A model generated the notes under the pieces. The model had not been told where the DNA came from and searched no databases. It saw only the letters and a program-made list of their open reading frames with translations. 64,000 nt of DNA from Croceifilum oryzae. Its GTDB lineage: Bacteria > Bacillota > Bacilli > Thermoactinomycetales > Thermoactinomycetaceae. Positions 47,979-56,532 of the stretch are shown here, piece after piece. Position numbers and translations under genes: made by a program. The stretch lies in assembly GCF_030814315.1 (NCBI RefSeq), contig NZ_JAUSUV010000003.1:248001-312000 (forward strand), read 5' to 3'. Position 1 is the stretch's first letter, and every line of letters begins with the position of its first letter.

Positions 47979-48262
47979 CAAACTTCAACTGTAAGAGCTG
48001 TGACGAGGTCATGGTAGCTGTTTACGATGCTAGAGAGTGGGGATCATCGGCTGGAAATCCCTTCATCCTATGAACAGACTATTACCCCCTCCGAGCGAAT
48101 GTGGGGAATGCCTTTATAGGCTAGTATCTGCAATCGGTGACACGCCGTTATCAGTGTCTTGAGGATCAGACTGGCTTTCTTTTGCGATTCAGTCATGATT
48201 AAACAAGGGTGGAACCACGGCACAAAGCTCGTCCCTATTGGGTACGGGTTTTTTTGTTGTTT
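47979..48262 (+). promoter_or_regulatory. T-box leader before thrS
   Basis: Untranslated leader of about 280 bases. The T-box sequence AAGGGTGGAACCACGG is at 48205-48220; the terminator hairpin CGTCCC/GGGTACG with a run of seven T ends near 48258. Uncharged tRNA-Thr would pair with the specifier and the T-box bulge to favour read-through. ACC at 48084-48086 is a possible specifier, not secure. Confidence 0.9.
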
Positions 48263-48294
48263 TAAAACGATCATAATTAAAGGAGTGAGTTCGG

Positions 48295-50202
48295 TTGAAT
48301 ATTTCTGTACGATTACCAGATGGTTCTGTACGTGAATATGATGAAGCTGTTTCGGTTCTGGATGTAGCTTCCTCGATTAGTAATGGACTAGCTAAAAAGG
48401 CAATAGCAGGTGTATTAGACGGGAAGCCAGTAGACTTAGGTCGTGACGTCCCATCAGGCTCTGAACTAAAAATTGTTACATTAGACGATGAGGCTGGATT
48501 AGAGGTATATCGCCATAGTGCGGCTCACATTCTCGCCCAAGCACTAAAGCGCCTATATCCTGAGGTAAAACTAGGAATTGGTCCTGTGATTGAAGATGGG
48601 TTTTATTATGATATTGATCTTCCTACACGCCTTACTCCAGAAGATCTGCCGAAGATCGAGGCAGAGATGGCTAAGGTGATCAAAGAAGATGTACCGATTA
48701 CTCGTCGTGTCGTAAGCCGTAATGAAGCAATTGCGATTTTTGAAGAGATCGGAGATCATCTAAAACTAGAATTGATTCGTGATCTTCCTGAGGATTCGAC
48801 GATTACCATCTATGATCAAGGTGAATTCTTTGATCTATGCCGTGGACCTCACATGCCATCTACAGGGAAGCTAAAAGCATTTAAGTTGATGAGTATCGCG
48901 GGTGCTTACTGGCGCGGTAACTCCGATAATCAAATGCTACAACGGATCTACGGCACTGCTTTTCCTAAAAAATCTCAACTCGATGAATATCTTCATTTTC
49001 TAGAAGAGGCAAAGAAGCGGGATCATCGCCGAATTGGAAAAGATTTAAAACTATTTATGTTCTCCGAAGAAGCTCCAGGGATGCCTTTTTACCTCCCAAA
49101 AGGAATGGTAATGCGCAACGAGTTAGAAAATCTCTCTCGTGAAATCCAGCTTCAATCAGGGTATGAGGAAGTGCGAACTCCACTCATGATGAATCAACGT
49201 CTCTGGGAACAATCAGGTCACTGGGATCATTATCATGAAAATATGTACTTTACAGATGTAGACGAAAGCAAATTTGCATTAAAGCCGATGAACTGCCCAG
49301 GACATATGCTGATGTTCAAAAATGAGCTTCGTTCCTATCGTGACTTGCCGATGCGTATGGCTGAGTTTGGGCAAGTACATCGCCATGAGCTTTCGGGTGC
49401 TCTAAACGGAATGCTTCGTGTTCGTACTTTTACACAAGATGATGCTCATATTTTTGCTAGACCTGATCAAATTGAGGATGAAGTATTTAACGTAATTAAG
49501 CAGATCGATAAGCTATACTCCGTCTTCCAATTCCCTTATACAATTGAACTCTCTACTCGTCCAGAAGATTCGATGGGCTCAGATGAATTATGGGAGCAAG
49601 CAGAAGGGGCTTTAAAAAATGTACTAGACCGCTCGGGGATTGATTATCGGATTAACGAGGGAGACGGTGCTTTCTATGGTCCGAAAATCGACTTCCACAT
49701 CCGTGATGCTCTGAAACGTAGCCATCAATGTGCAACCGTTCAGCTTGACTTCCAGATGCCGGAGAAATTTGATTTATCCTATGTCGGAGAAGATAACGAG
49801 AAACACCGTCCAGTTGTCATTCACCGTGCTGTAATGGGATCGGTCGATCGCTTCTTAGGAGTCTTGATTGAACATTTTGCGGGCGATTTCCCGTTATGGT
49901 TAGCGCCTGTTCAAGCGAAAGTGATTCCTGTATCGCGATCTTTTAACGAATATGCTAACGAAGTAGTTAAGCAGCTAAAGAGTGTTGGTATTCGGGTCGA
50001 AGCGGATCTCCGAGAGGAGAAGCTTGGATATAAAATCCGAGAAGCAGAAGTGCAAAAAGTTCCTTATATGTTTGTCATAGGAGAGAAAGAGCAAGAATCA
50101 AAATCGGTAACAGTTCGTCGTCGCCATAATAAAGAGCAAGTTTCTTGGCAGATTGATGAATTGATGAAAGATCTAGTTCAAGATGTCAAAGAGCGTCGCT
50201 AA
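48295..50202 (+). CDS. thrS: threonyl-tRNA synthetase
   Basis: 635 residues, class II. TGS domain 1-60 (RLPDGSVREYDEAVSVLDVA), editing domain with HSAAHILAQAL and DLCRGPHMPSTG, catalytic core with MNCPGHMLMFK, RMAEFGQVHRHELSGALNG, RVRTFTQDDAHIF and the zinc ligands Cys/His, then the anticodon domain (VPYMFVIGEKE). TTG start behind AAAGGAGTGAG. Controlled by the T-box leader. Confidence 0.97.
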   Translation: MNISVRLPDGSVREYDEAVSVLDVASSISNGLAKKAIAGVLDGKPVDLGRDVPSGSELKIVTLDDEAGLEVYRHSAAHILAQALKRLYPEVKLGIGPVIEDGFYYDIDLPTRLTPEDLPKIEAEMAKVIKEDVPITRRVVSRNEAIAIFEEIGDHLKLELIRDLPEDSTITIYDQGEFFDLCRGPHMPSTGKLKAFKLMSIAGAYWRGNSDNQMLQRIYGTAFPKKSQLDEYLHFLEEAKKRDHRRIGKDLKLFMFSEEAPGMPFYLPKGMVMRNELENLSREIQLQSGYEEVRTPLMMNQRLWEQSGHWDHYHENMYFTDVDESKFALKPMNCPGHMLMFKNELRSYRDLPMRMAEFGQVHRHELSGALNGMLRVRTFTQDDAHIFARPDQIEDEVFNVIKQIDKLYSVFQFPYTIELSTRPEDSMGSDELWEQAEGALKNVLDRSGIDYRINEGDGAFYGPKIDFHIRDALKRSHQCATVQLDFQMPEKFDLSYVGEDNEKHRPVVIHRAVMGSVDRFLGVLIEHFAGDFPLWLAPVQAKVIPVSRSFNEYANEVVKQLKSVGIRVEADLREEKLGYKIREAEVQKVPYMFVIGEKEQESKSVTVRRRHNKEQVSWQIDELMKDLVQDVKERR

Positions 50203-50207
50203 GGTCG

Positions 50208-50247
50208 AAAAGCTTTCACCAAACGTAAGTGGTGAAAGCTTTTTGTA
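50208..50247 (+). terminator. terminator after thrS
   Basis: AAAAGCTTTCACC/GGTGAAAGCTTTT, 10-base loop, T-run. Confidence 0.92.
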
Positions 50248-50325
50248 TTTTCTTCCAAGATGAATGTCATAGGAAAATGAGATTGCATATCATAACACAT
50301 GAAAGAGGTGGAACGGAGGATTTAT

Positions 50326-51036
50326 ATGAGCCTAAATTGGCAGGATAACATGGTAATTCTTGAGATGATAGGGACAGGATTGGGAGAAACATCTGAGGTT
50401 CTGGAAGTTGCGATTGTTGACCTTTCAGGAGAGATACTCTATCACAGCTTAGTGAAGGCCAAAGGACGAATTTCAGCAAAAGCAACGGAAATACACGGGA
50501 TTAAGAGGTCTATGATCCAAGATGCTCCCGCTTTCTCAGAAGTATGGAATCAAATGAAAGATACTTTGAAAGATAAAATCGTTCTCACAGGTCAAGAAAA
50601 TCATACGGTGAGATTGCTTCAAAATAGCTTTTATACTTTGGATGATTCGATCCCTGAGGCAATGTCCATCCCAGAAATGCAAAGTGTATTAGCGATTTAT
50701 GCGAATGAAGTAGGTAGCAAAAAGATGATAAAACTGGAATCATTGGTTCCTGATTCATTTGACCATCGTGCAATCTCTAGAGCATCGGTTATCCGATCGA
50801 TTGGACAAAAGTGTCTACTACAGTTTTCTGAAACGATTATAGCTATGGTCGAGGAAGAGGCTTCTCATGATGACGGAGAGATAACCATTATGCATGATGA
50901 AACATGTGAAGAGGTACAATCAGAGTCAAAGTGGACACAAATCCATTCGGAACCTGTAGCAAATGAATCTCTTCATAGAAAGATTAAAAAATGGTGGGAG
51001 AGATTAAATCAATTGTTACGAAATCAGATTAAGTAG
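50326..51036 (+). CDS. DEDD-exonuclease-fold protein lacking catalytic residues
   Basis: 236 residues from ATG 50326 behind CGGAGGA. The first 170 residues follow the DnaQ/RNase T pattern: VILEMIGTGLGETSEVLEVAIVD, KATEIHGIKRSMIQDAPAFSEV, then FDHRAISRASV. At each acidic motif the metal ligands are gone: DxE is ExI, the NxxFD block is TGQENHTVRL, and the Asp after HRA is replaced (HRAISRA). An ending helix is basic (RKIKKWWERLNQLLR). Likely a binding or structural protein, not a nuclease. Located between thrS and infC. Confidence 0.6.
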   Translation: MSLNWQDNMVILEMIGTGLGETSEVLEVAIVDLSGEILYHSLVKAKGRISAKATEIHGIKRSMIQDAPAFSEVWNQMKDTLKDKIVLTGQENHTVRLLQNSFYTLDDSIPEAMSIPEMQSVLAIYANEVGSKKMIKLESLVPDSFDHRAISRASVIRSIGQKCLLQFSETIIAMVEEEASHDDGEITIMHDETCEEVQSESKWTQIHSEPVANESLHRKIKKWWERLNQLLRNQIK

Positions 51037-51104
51037 AGGAGACATTGAGAAGTTGGCGGATATTTGGTAAGATCATGAAGGAAACAGTTTTGCTTATGAG
51101 GGAG

Positions 51105-51133
51105 TTGACATCCCTTACCCAACATGATATATT
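51105..51133 (+). promoter_or_regulatory. promoter of the infC operon
   Basis: TTGACA, 17-base spacer, TATATT. Confidence 0.85.
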
Positions 51134-51139
51134 CATACC

Positions 51140-51272
51140 ATTCGTGTAAGAAGAGGCGCCCGCTTCTCACCTGATTGACATTTCGTTCAGATTAGGTTTA
51201 ACATTCGCTGATGGATTGTATTAAACTTCAGGAATCAGAAGTGTGGGCGCATCATACGTCCACACTTTTTTA
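51140..51272 (+). promoter_or_regulatory. ribosomal protein L20 leader with attenuator
   Basis: Leader of infC-rpmI-rplT, ending in the hairpin AAGTGTGGGCG/CGTCCACACTT (51239-51263) followed by a T-run. In Firmicutes L20 binds such leaders and stops transcription here. Type assigned by position and architecture. Confidence 0.7.
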
Positions 51273-51308
51273 TTTTATCTATATTACATTTTTTGGAGGT
51301 GGCAGGTC

Positions 51309-51830
51309 ATCAGCAAAGATCAACAACATCAAATCAACGAAGCTATTCGCGCTCGCGAAGTACGTTTGATTGATGCAAACGGAGACCAAGCTGGAATCGT
51401 CGCATTACGTGATGCACTTAAAATGGCACAAGAACAAAATCTTGACCTTGTGAATATTGCACCACAAGCCAAACCCCCTGTTTGCCGGATTATGAACTAC
51501 GGAAAATTCCGTTATGAGCAAAGCAAAAAGGATAAGGAAACTCGCAAGAATCAAAAGATCGTTCAACTGAAGGAAGTACGTTTGAGCGCATCGATTGAAG
51601 AGAATGACGTGCAGACGAAGTTGAAGCATGTGATCAAGTTCTTGCAACATGGCGACAAAGTGAAGCTATCGATTCGTTTCCGTGGTCGTCAGATCACTCA
51701 TCAAGAGTTAGGCCGTAAGGTGTTGGATCGTGTGGCTCAAGAAGTAAAAGAGATCGCCGATGTAGAGCGCCCAGCTAAGCTAGAGGGTCGTCAGATGATC
51801 ATGATTCTAAATCCAAAACAACAATCGTAA
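51309..51830 (+). CDS. infC: translation initiation factor IF-3
   Basis: 173 residues: [75 protein letters not shown]. Keeps ribosomal subunits apart and checks start codons. No ATG, GTG or TTG follows the strong GGAGGTGG site; the only fitting start is ATC at 51309, six bases after it, giving ISKDQQ like the AUU-started IF-3 of related species. The in-frame GTG at 51243 lies in the attenuator hairpin and cannot be right. A rare start codon is the known basis of IF-3 autoregulation. Confidence 0.95.
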   Translation: MSKDQQHQINEAIRAREVRLIDANGDQAGIVALRDALKMAQEQNLDLVNIAPQAKPPVCRIMNYGKFRYEQSKKDKETRKNQKIVQLKEVRLSASIEENDVQTKLKHVIKFLQHGDKVKLSIRFRGRQITHQELGRKVLDRVAQEVKEIADVERPAKLEGRQMIMILNPKQQS

Positions 51831-51843
51831 GGAGGACTCGCTC

Positions 51844-52041
51844 ATGCCAAAAATGAAGACCAAAAAAGCAGCAGCAAAGCGCTTTAAGAAAACGGGTACG
51901 GGCAAAGTAAAACGTAGCCATGCATTTACAAGCCATATTTTAGAGAGTAAATCCCCAAAGAGAAAGCGTAACCTACGTAAGGGCGCATATCTGTCTAAGG
52001 GTGACCAAAAGCGTATCGAATCTTTAATTACGTATCTATAA
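51844..52041 (+). CDS. rpmI: ribosomal protein bL35
   Basis: 65 residues, [20 protein letters not shown], very basic, with [12 protein letters not shown] at the end. 50S subunit protein. AAGGAGGA before ATG; second gene of the infC operon. Confidence 0.97.
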   Translation: MPKMKTKKAAAKRFKKTGTGKVKRSHAFTSHILESKSPKRKRNLRKGAYLSKGDQKRIESLITYL

Positions 52042-52071
52042 CATAACTGATCTGTTCAGGAGGGATTACTA

Positions 52072-52425
52072 GTGGCAAGAGTGAAAGGTGGTACCGTTAC
52101 ACGTCGTCGTCGTAAAAAGGTACTCAAACTAGCACGTGGATATTTTGGATCCAAACATAGACTGTTTAAAACAGCTAAACAACAAGTAATGAAATCTTTG
52201 ATGTATGCATACCGTGACCGTCGTCAAGTGAAACGTGATTTCCGTCGTCTTTGGATTACACGTATCAATGCAGCTGCACGCATCAACGGACTTTCTTATA
52301 ACAAATTAATGTACGGCTTGAAAGTTGCTGGCGTTGATATTAACCGTAAAATGCTTGCTGACCTTGCTGTCAACGATGCAAAAGCATTTGCAGACCTTGC
52401 AGATATTGCGAAAAAAGCGAAATAA
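52072..52425 (+). CDS. rplT: ribosomal protein bL20
   Basis: 117 residues: [50 protein letters not shown]. Early 50S assembly protein and the likely repressor of its own operon through the leader. GTG start behind AGGAGGG. Confidence 0.97.
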   Translation: MARVKGGTVTRRRRKKVLKLARGYFGSKHRLFKTAKQQVMKSLMYAYRDRRQVKRDFRRLWITRINAAARINGLSYNKLMYGLKVAGVDINRKMLADLAVNDAKAFADLADIAKKAK

Positions 52426-52436
52426 TTTCTGTTTGT

Positions 52437-52480
52437 AAGACCCCGCGACTAGCTCTCGTTAGTCATGGGGTCTTGTTTGT
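52437..52480 (+). terminator. terminator after rplT
   Basis: AAGACCCC and inner GACTA pair with TAGTC and GGGGTCTT, followed by GTTTGTATTTTTTT. Confidence 0.9.
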
Positions 52481-52728
52481 ATTTTTTTAAAAGAAAAATG
52501 AATTGAGAGCAGGAGATTTGCTTTCTTCATTGTATATATTCTATATACAAATTTTTACAATAAGAGCCATCAATCTACGTTGTGAGCTACATGGACATAA
52601 ATAAAATTTTTGTAAGACTTGGATCGCGAAAGTAATATTTTTATCTTATTCATATGCAAATGAATTATAATAGTAAAGACGAGGAGATCGTGAAGACGCT
52701 CACCCAACAAAGGGAGGAGTAAAGCTAC

Positions 52729-53085
52729 ATGTTAGCAGAATGGCTAATTACAGAGTACGAACAAAATGGGCATTTGGCTGCTGAAGGGGAAGTTTATCTC
52801 CCGGTTAGTGCCATCCATGAGTTTGTCAAAGACTGTGTAGACTTGAACATTGCCATTATTGGTCTGGATTATGTACTGAAGCAAGATGAAAATTTCTACA
52901 TACGTTTAAACAGTCTTGACTGCAGTGAGATACTAGCAAGCTTTACAGACTGGAACAGCTTAGTAGAGTATTGTAATCACATTGTTCTGAGCAATATTGA
53001 GGGCGAACAGACATCGGAAAACATGGAGTATTTTATTCCGATTATGATTGAAGAATTTAATTGGAGAATTAGTCATTTGTTGTAA
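52729..53085 (+). CDS. hypothetical protein, 118 residues
   Basis: ATG 52729 behind AGGGAGGAG. Acidic soluble protein (LITEYEQNGHLAAEGEVYLP, DLNIAIIGLDYVLKQDENFY, MIEEFNWRISHLL). Size and composition recall immunity-type proteins, but no toxin lies next to it and no family is recognised. It stands alone between terminators. Confidence 0.65.
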   Translation: MLAEWLITEYEQNGHLAAEGEVYLPVSAIHEFVKDCVDLNIAIIGLDYVLKQDENFYIRLNSLDCSEILASFTDWNSLVEYCNHIVLSNIEGEQTSENMEYFIPIMIEEFNWRISHLL

Positions 53086-53150
53086 AATGTTTTAGCACTT
53101 ATCAAATTTATAGACTCCCTTCATCTGACCGGTTGGCAAACCGTTTATAT

Positions 53151-53182
53151 AAAAAACGAGCTCTTAAGGGGGCTCGTTTTCG
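53151..53182 (+). terminator. terminator
   Basis: AAAACGAGC/GGCTCGTTTT with loop; T-rich tail. Confidence 0.8.
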
Positions 53183-53202
53183 TCATTTTTATAAAATAAC
53201 AG

Positions 53203-53241
53203 AAGCCCAAGTAGTAGTTCAATGGACTACTACTTGGGCTT
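53203..53241 (-). terminator. terminator of the MFS gene
   Basis: Perfect 16-bp stem AAGCCCAAGTAGTAGT and complement, 7-base loop; T-rich on the minus-strand side. Confidence 0.8.
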
Positions 53242-53251
53242 AAATGGCTTT

Positions 53252-54820
53252 CTAGGATGCTTGATTACGCTTATTACTGGTTCGGAGCTCAATTTCAGGT
53301 ACAGAGAAGCCGATGATAAAAGCAATCAGGACTAGGATCGCCAGGGCTAGATATACATTGTGTAACGAAGAGAGTAGAGTATTCTTGGTCTGCTGTAGTA
53401 TCGATTGTACCAGTGATTGGGACTCAGGCGTGAGATTTGATTGGACGTGGTGTAATTTTTCCGGATTCATCAAGACCTGCGGGTTGCTTAACATTTCTAC
53501 CGTAGAGTTTGGTAGAGATGGATTTGGTGCTGCCGAGACTTCGTTTATGAATTTACTTTGTGGAGAACCTTGCATAATCATAGTCATGATTGAAACTCCG
53601 ACGGTCCCACCCAGTTGGCGGAATAACTGTACAGAGGAGGTACCTGTCCCCAGATGCTCATAAGGAATAGCGTTTTGAACCGTGACAGAAAAAATTGGAA
53701 ACGTGATTCCAAGTCCTAAACCGATAACCGATAACTGCAACATGGTTTGGAGTGGAGTGGTGTGAGTAGTTGTGTCAAGCATGGATAGAGTTCCTATCAA
53801 CATGAGACCTAGCCCTAAGATACTTAGTTTCTTATATTTCCCTGTTCGAGCGAGTAATTGTCCTGTGAAAAAACTAGCAAAAACGAGACCTAATTGAATA
53901 GGGATCATAATCATACTTGAAGTAGTAGCATCCTTTCCTTGGACTCCTTGCAAAAAGAAAGGAGTAAAGGTGATGCAACTGAATAACCCCATACCTATAA
54001 GCAAGTTTATGCTACTGGAGAGCGTAAAAATTTTATTTCTAAATAGGGTGAGTGGGAGAATCGGATTGGCCGCTCTTTTCTCCACGCGGACAAAGAACAC
54101 AAGGCTTAGAATGGATAGTCCAGATAGTCCAATAATCTGTGGAGATATCCAAGAAAAATCTTTTCCTGCCAAAGAAAAAACTAATAAAAAGGGAGCTATG
54201 GTTCCTGTAAGTAATAGAGACCCTAGATAGTCAATTTTTTTATTTCCTGTGTTCTGGATAGTAGGAAATAGTTTATAGATCAGTGAAAAAGCAACAACCC
54301 CTACAGGAAGAAACACCCAAAAGATATAGTGCCAGTTCCATGTATCCACGATCATACCGCCAATAGTAGGTCCGAGGATGCTAGAAGTGGCAAATGTAGC
54401 ACTTAAGAACCCTTGCCATCTTCCCCTTTCACGAGGAGAAAATAGATCTCCTACCGCAGCAAAGGAAGTGGATAAAATCATACCTCCACCAATTCCTTGC
54501 AAGCCGCGATAAAGGATTAGTTGCCCGATAGTAGTAGAGGTTCCACAGAGAAAAGATGTGATGAGAAAGAATCCAATCCCCACTAGAATGAAGGTCTTTC
54601 TTCCATATAAATCGGAGAGCTTCCCTACTAAAATGGCTGTAATACTTGAAGTTAGCATGTAAATAGTAAATACCCAGTTAAAGAGCTCGGCCCCGTTTAA
54701 CTGAGCGACAATGGTGGGCAGGGCGTTGATGACAATTGTCTGATTGAGTGAAGCAAAAAGCAGAGCACAGGCGATGGCGCTCATAATAAAGATCTTCTCA
54801 CGTCTACTTAAATTTTCCAT
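53252..54820 (-). CDS. MFS drug efflux transporter, DHA2 (EmrB/QacA) family
   Basis: 522 residues with 14 predicted helices. Proton-driven export of lipophilic compounds. Early helix motif SLNQTIVINALPTI, loop 2-3 motif GKLSDLYGRKTFILVG, LQGIGGGMILS and the antiporter motif SSILGPTIGGMIVD. A longer periplasmic loop precedes the last helix (near residue 420-480), as in QacA-type pumps. Encoded after a MarR regulator in the same direction; the 104-base gap between them contains GTTTCACCC and AAACGCGTTGAAAC repeats that may be regulatory. Confidence 0.9.
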   Translation of the reverse strand: MENLSRREKIFIMSAIACALLFASLNQTIVINALPTIVAQLNGAELFNWVFTIYMLTSSITAILVGKLSDLYGRKTFILVGIGFFLITSFLCGTSTTIGQLILYRGLQGIGGGMILSTSFAAVGDLFSPRERGRWQGFLSATFATSSILGPTIGGMIVDTWNWHYIFWVFLPVGVVAFSLIYKLFPTIQNTGNKKIDYLGSLLLTGTIAPFLLVFSLAGKDFSWISPQIIGLSGLSILSLVFFVRVEKRAANPILPLTLFRNKIFTLSSSINLLIGMGLFSCITFTPFFLQGVQGKDATTSSMIMIPIQLGLVFASFFTGQLLARTGKYKKLSILGLGLMLIGTLSMLDTTTHTTPLQTMLQLSVIGLGLGITFPIFSVTVQNAIPYEHLGTGTSSVQLFRQLGGTVGVSIMTMIMQGSPQSKFINEVSAAPNPSLPNSTVEMLSNPQVLMNPEKLHHVQSNLTPESQSLVQSILQQTKNTLLSSLHNVYLALAILVLIAFIIGFSVPEIELRTSNKRNQAS

Positions 54821-54924
54821 AGTTTAATATTCACCTTCCCGAAATTTTTGTTTTACAAGATTAAATAAATGGGTGGAAAATACGTTTCACCCATGTTAGA
54901 AGAATGAAACGCGTTGAAACGGAA

Positions 54925-55341
54925 TTATAAAAGTTTTTTATATAAATCTTGAAGGACAGAGAGATCCTCGAGTGTAAAAGGATCAAACTTTTGCAGAAGG
55001 TACTCTTTCCTTTTTTCAGACATCCAAGATGATTTCTCTTGTCCTTTTTCCGTTATATGAACTTCGACAACCCTTTTATCCAGCTGGGAACGCTGTCGTG
55101 CTACATACTGTTCTCTTTCGAGCTGATCTACTACATGAGTGATATGACTTACTGAAACCTCAAATTCTTGAGCTAGGGCAGTGATCATCTGCGGTCCACG
55201 CAAATCAAGATGATGTAATAGGACAAACTCAGCTCCAGTAAGTGTTTCTCCCCATACTTCTCGAAGCTCTTTTCGCATAGAACGTTGAATCAACCGAAAC
55301 ATCGTTTCGATTTCTAATATAGCCTCAAATCTTGTACTCAT
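54925..55341 (-). CDS. MarR family transcriptional regulator
   Basis: 138 residues from ATG 55341, which has CAGGAGCT upstream; a longer frame lacks a ribosome site. Winged helix: GPQMITALAQEFEVSVSHIT as recognition region and the basic wing EQYVARQRSQLDKRVVEVHI. Probably represses itself and the downstream efflux pump, released by the pump's substrates (inference from organisation). Confidence 0.85.
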   Translation of the reverse strand: MSTRFEAILEIETMFRLIQRSMRKELREVWGETLTGAEFVLLHHLDLRGPQMITALAQEFEVSVSHITHVVDQLEREQYVARQRSQLDKRVVEVHITEKGQEKSSWMSEKRKEYLLQKFDPFTLEDLSVLQDLYKKLL

Positions 55342-55731
55342 AGTTAGCTCCTGCATATCTACGCAAACCGATGCGCATGATGGTAAATCGGATTCTTCTT
55401 CTATTATACCGTATACGAGTGAGAAAGCCCACGCTGTATCTTTCAATGATCTGGCGTTCTTCCTCTGTCTAGGGAAAGTATTTGTTATTTGTACTTTTAT
55501 TACTTAATAGCTTGATTTATATGTAAAATCGAAATTGTTATCAAGAAGTTCATCACAATCGTTTTTCTTTGCAGGCAATATTTGCTATTATACACTTATA
55601 GAATGTAGATCAATTTGCTTGGTATTATCATTATTTGTTCTTTTGGAAACGATAAAGGTTAGCTGTTAGACAGTAGGGAATAACATAAGAATATATCCTA
55701 TTAATAGAATCGAATAGCGGAGGCGTTATAG
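55342..55731. other. divergent intergenic region
   Basis: 390 bases between marR (left) and the methyltransferase (right). A minus-strand -10 TATAAT lies at 55403-55408 for marR, adjoined by the palindrome GTATAC. Otherwise AT-rich and without genes. Confidence 0.5.
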
Positions 55732-56481
55732 GTGTCGACATGGTATCAGGAGAGTTTTGGAAAAGATTACTTACTCGTTTATAATCATCGCAATCAACAA
55801 AATGCAGAGCAAGAAGTAAAACAAATAACCGAGTGGCTTCAGTTAACTGCTGACGATTTTATATTAGATTTGTGTTGCGGAACAGGGAGACATACAGCAA
55901 CCCTTGCTATGGAACATCTAAATGTAGTGGGATTGGATTTATCGCCTACACTGCTTTCAAAGGCGGTTTCTCGAAATCAGCAACACAAGATTCCTTTTAT
56001 CATTGGTGATATGCGGCATCTGCCCTTTGTAGGAGAAACGTTTGATGTAGTATTAAACTTATTTACCTCATTTGGCTATTTTGAGACGGATGAAGAAAAT
56101 GCACAAGTGATCCGAGAAGTGTCCCGCGTATTAAAATCGAATGGACGCTTTTTAATGGATTATCTGAACCGTGAATATGTAATTCGTCATTTAGTGGCTA
56201 TGAGCGAACGGGAGCAAGATGGCATCTATATTCAAGAAGAGCGTTCTATCCAGGGTGATTTTGTAGTAAAGAAGATTACGCTATCTGACAAGCAAGGCGG
56301 AGAGCGAACTTATACAGAGCAAGTAAAAATGTATACATATGATCAAATGATTGATATGCTCCATCGAAATGGACTTCGAGTAAACCAAACGTATGGAGGA
56401 TTTGACGGCAGTCCCTATCATCAAAATAGCCCTCGCATGGTACTGATTGGGCATGATGAATCGTTAAATAGAAAAGGTTGA
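55732..56481 (+). CDS. class I SAM-dependent methyltransferase
   Basis: 249 residues. Methyltransf_25 type core: motif I ILDLCCGTGRHTATLA, acidic GLDLSPTLL, IIGDMRHLPF, and FDVVLNLFTSFGYFETDEEN. The C-terminal half has a beta-rich insertion (ERSIQGDFVVKKITLSD), as in small-molecule methyltransferases of the UbiE/YodH neighbourhood. Substrate unknown. GTG start after GCGGAGGCG. Convergent with the PhoH gene. Confidence 0.85.
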   Translation: MSTWYQESFGKDYLLVYNHRNQQNAEQEVKQITEWLQLTADDFILDLCCGTGRHTATLAMEHLNVVGLDLSPTLLSKAVSRNQQHKIPFIIGDMRHLPFVGETFDVVLNLFTSFGYFETDEENAQVIREVSRVLKSNGRFLMDYLNREYVIRHLVAMSEREQDGIYIQEERSIQGDFVVKKITLSDKQGGERTYTEQVKMYTYDQMIDMLHRNGLRVNQTYGGFDGSPYHQNSPRMVLIGHDESLNRKG

Positions 56482-56484
56482 GTC

Positions 56485-56532
56485 AAGAGAAAGAGAACAG
56501 ATCGGAGTATCGAGATCTGTTCTCTTTCTCTT
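56485..56532. terminator. bidirectional terminator
   Basis: Perfect 19-bp inverted repeat starting AAGAGAAAGAGAACAGATC, 10-base loop, with T-rich 3' arm; shared by convergent genes. Confidence 0.85.

Noticed and set aside
51243-51308. GTG 51243 as infC start
   Set aside because: It lies inside the attenuator hairpin and would add an unconserved hydrophobic leader of 22 residues.
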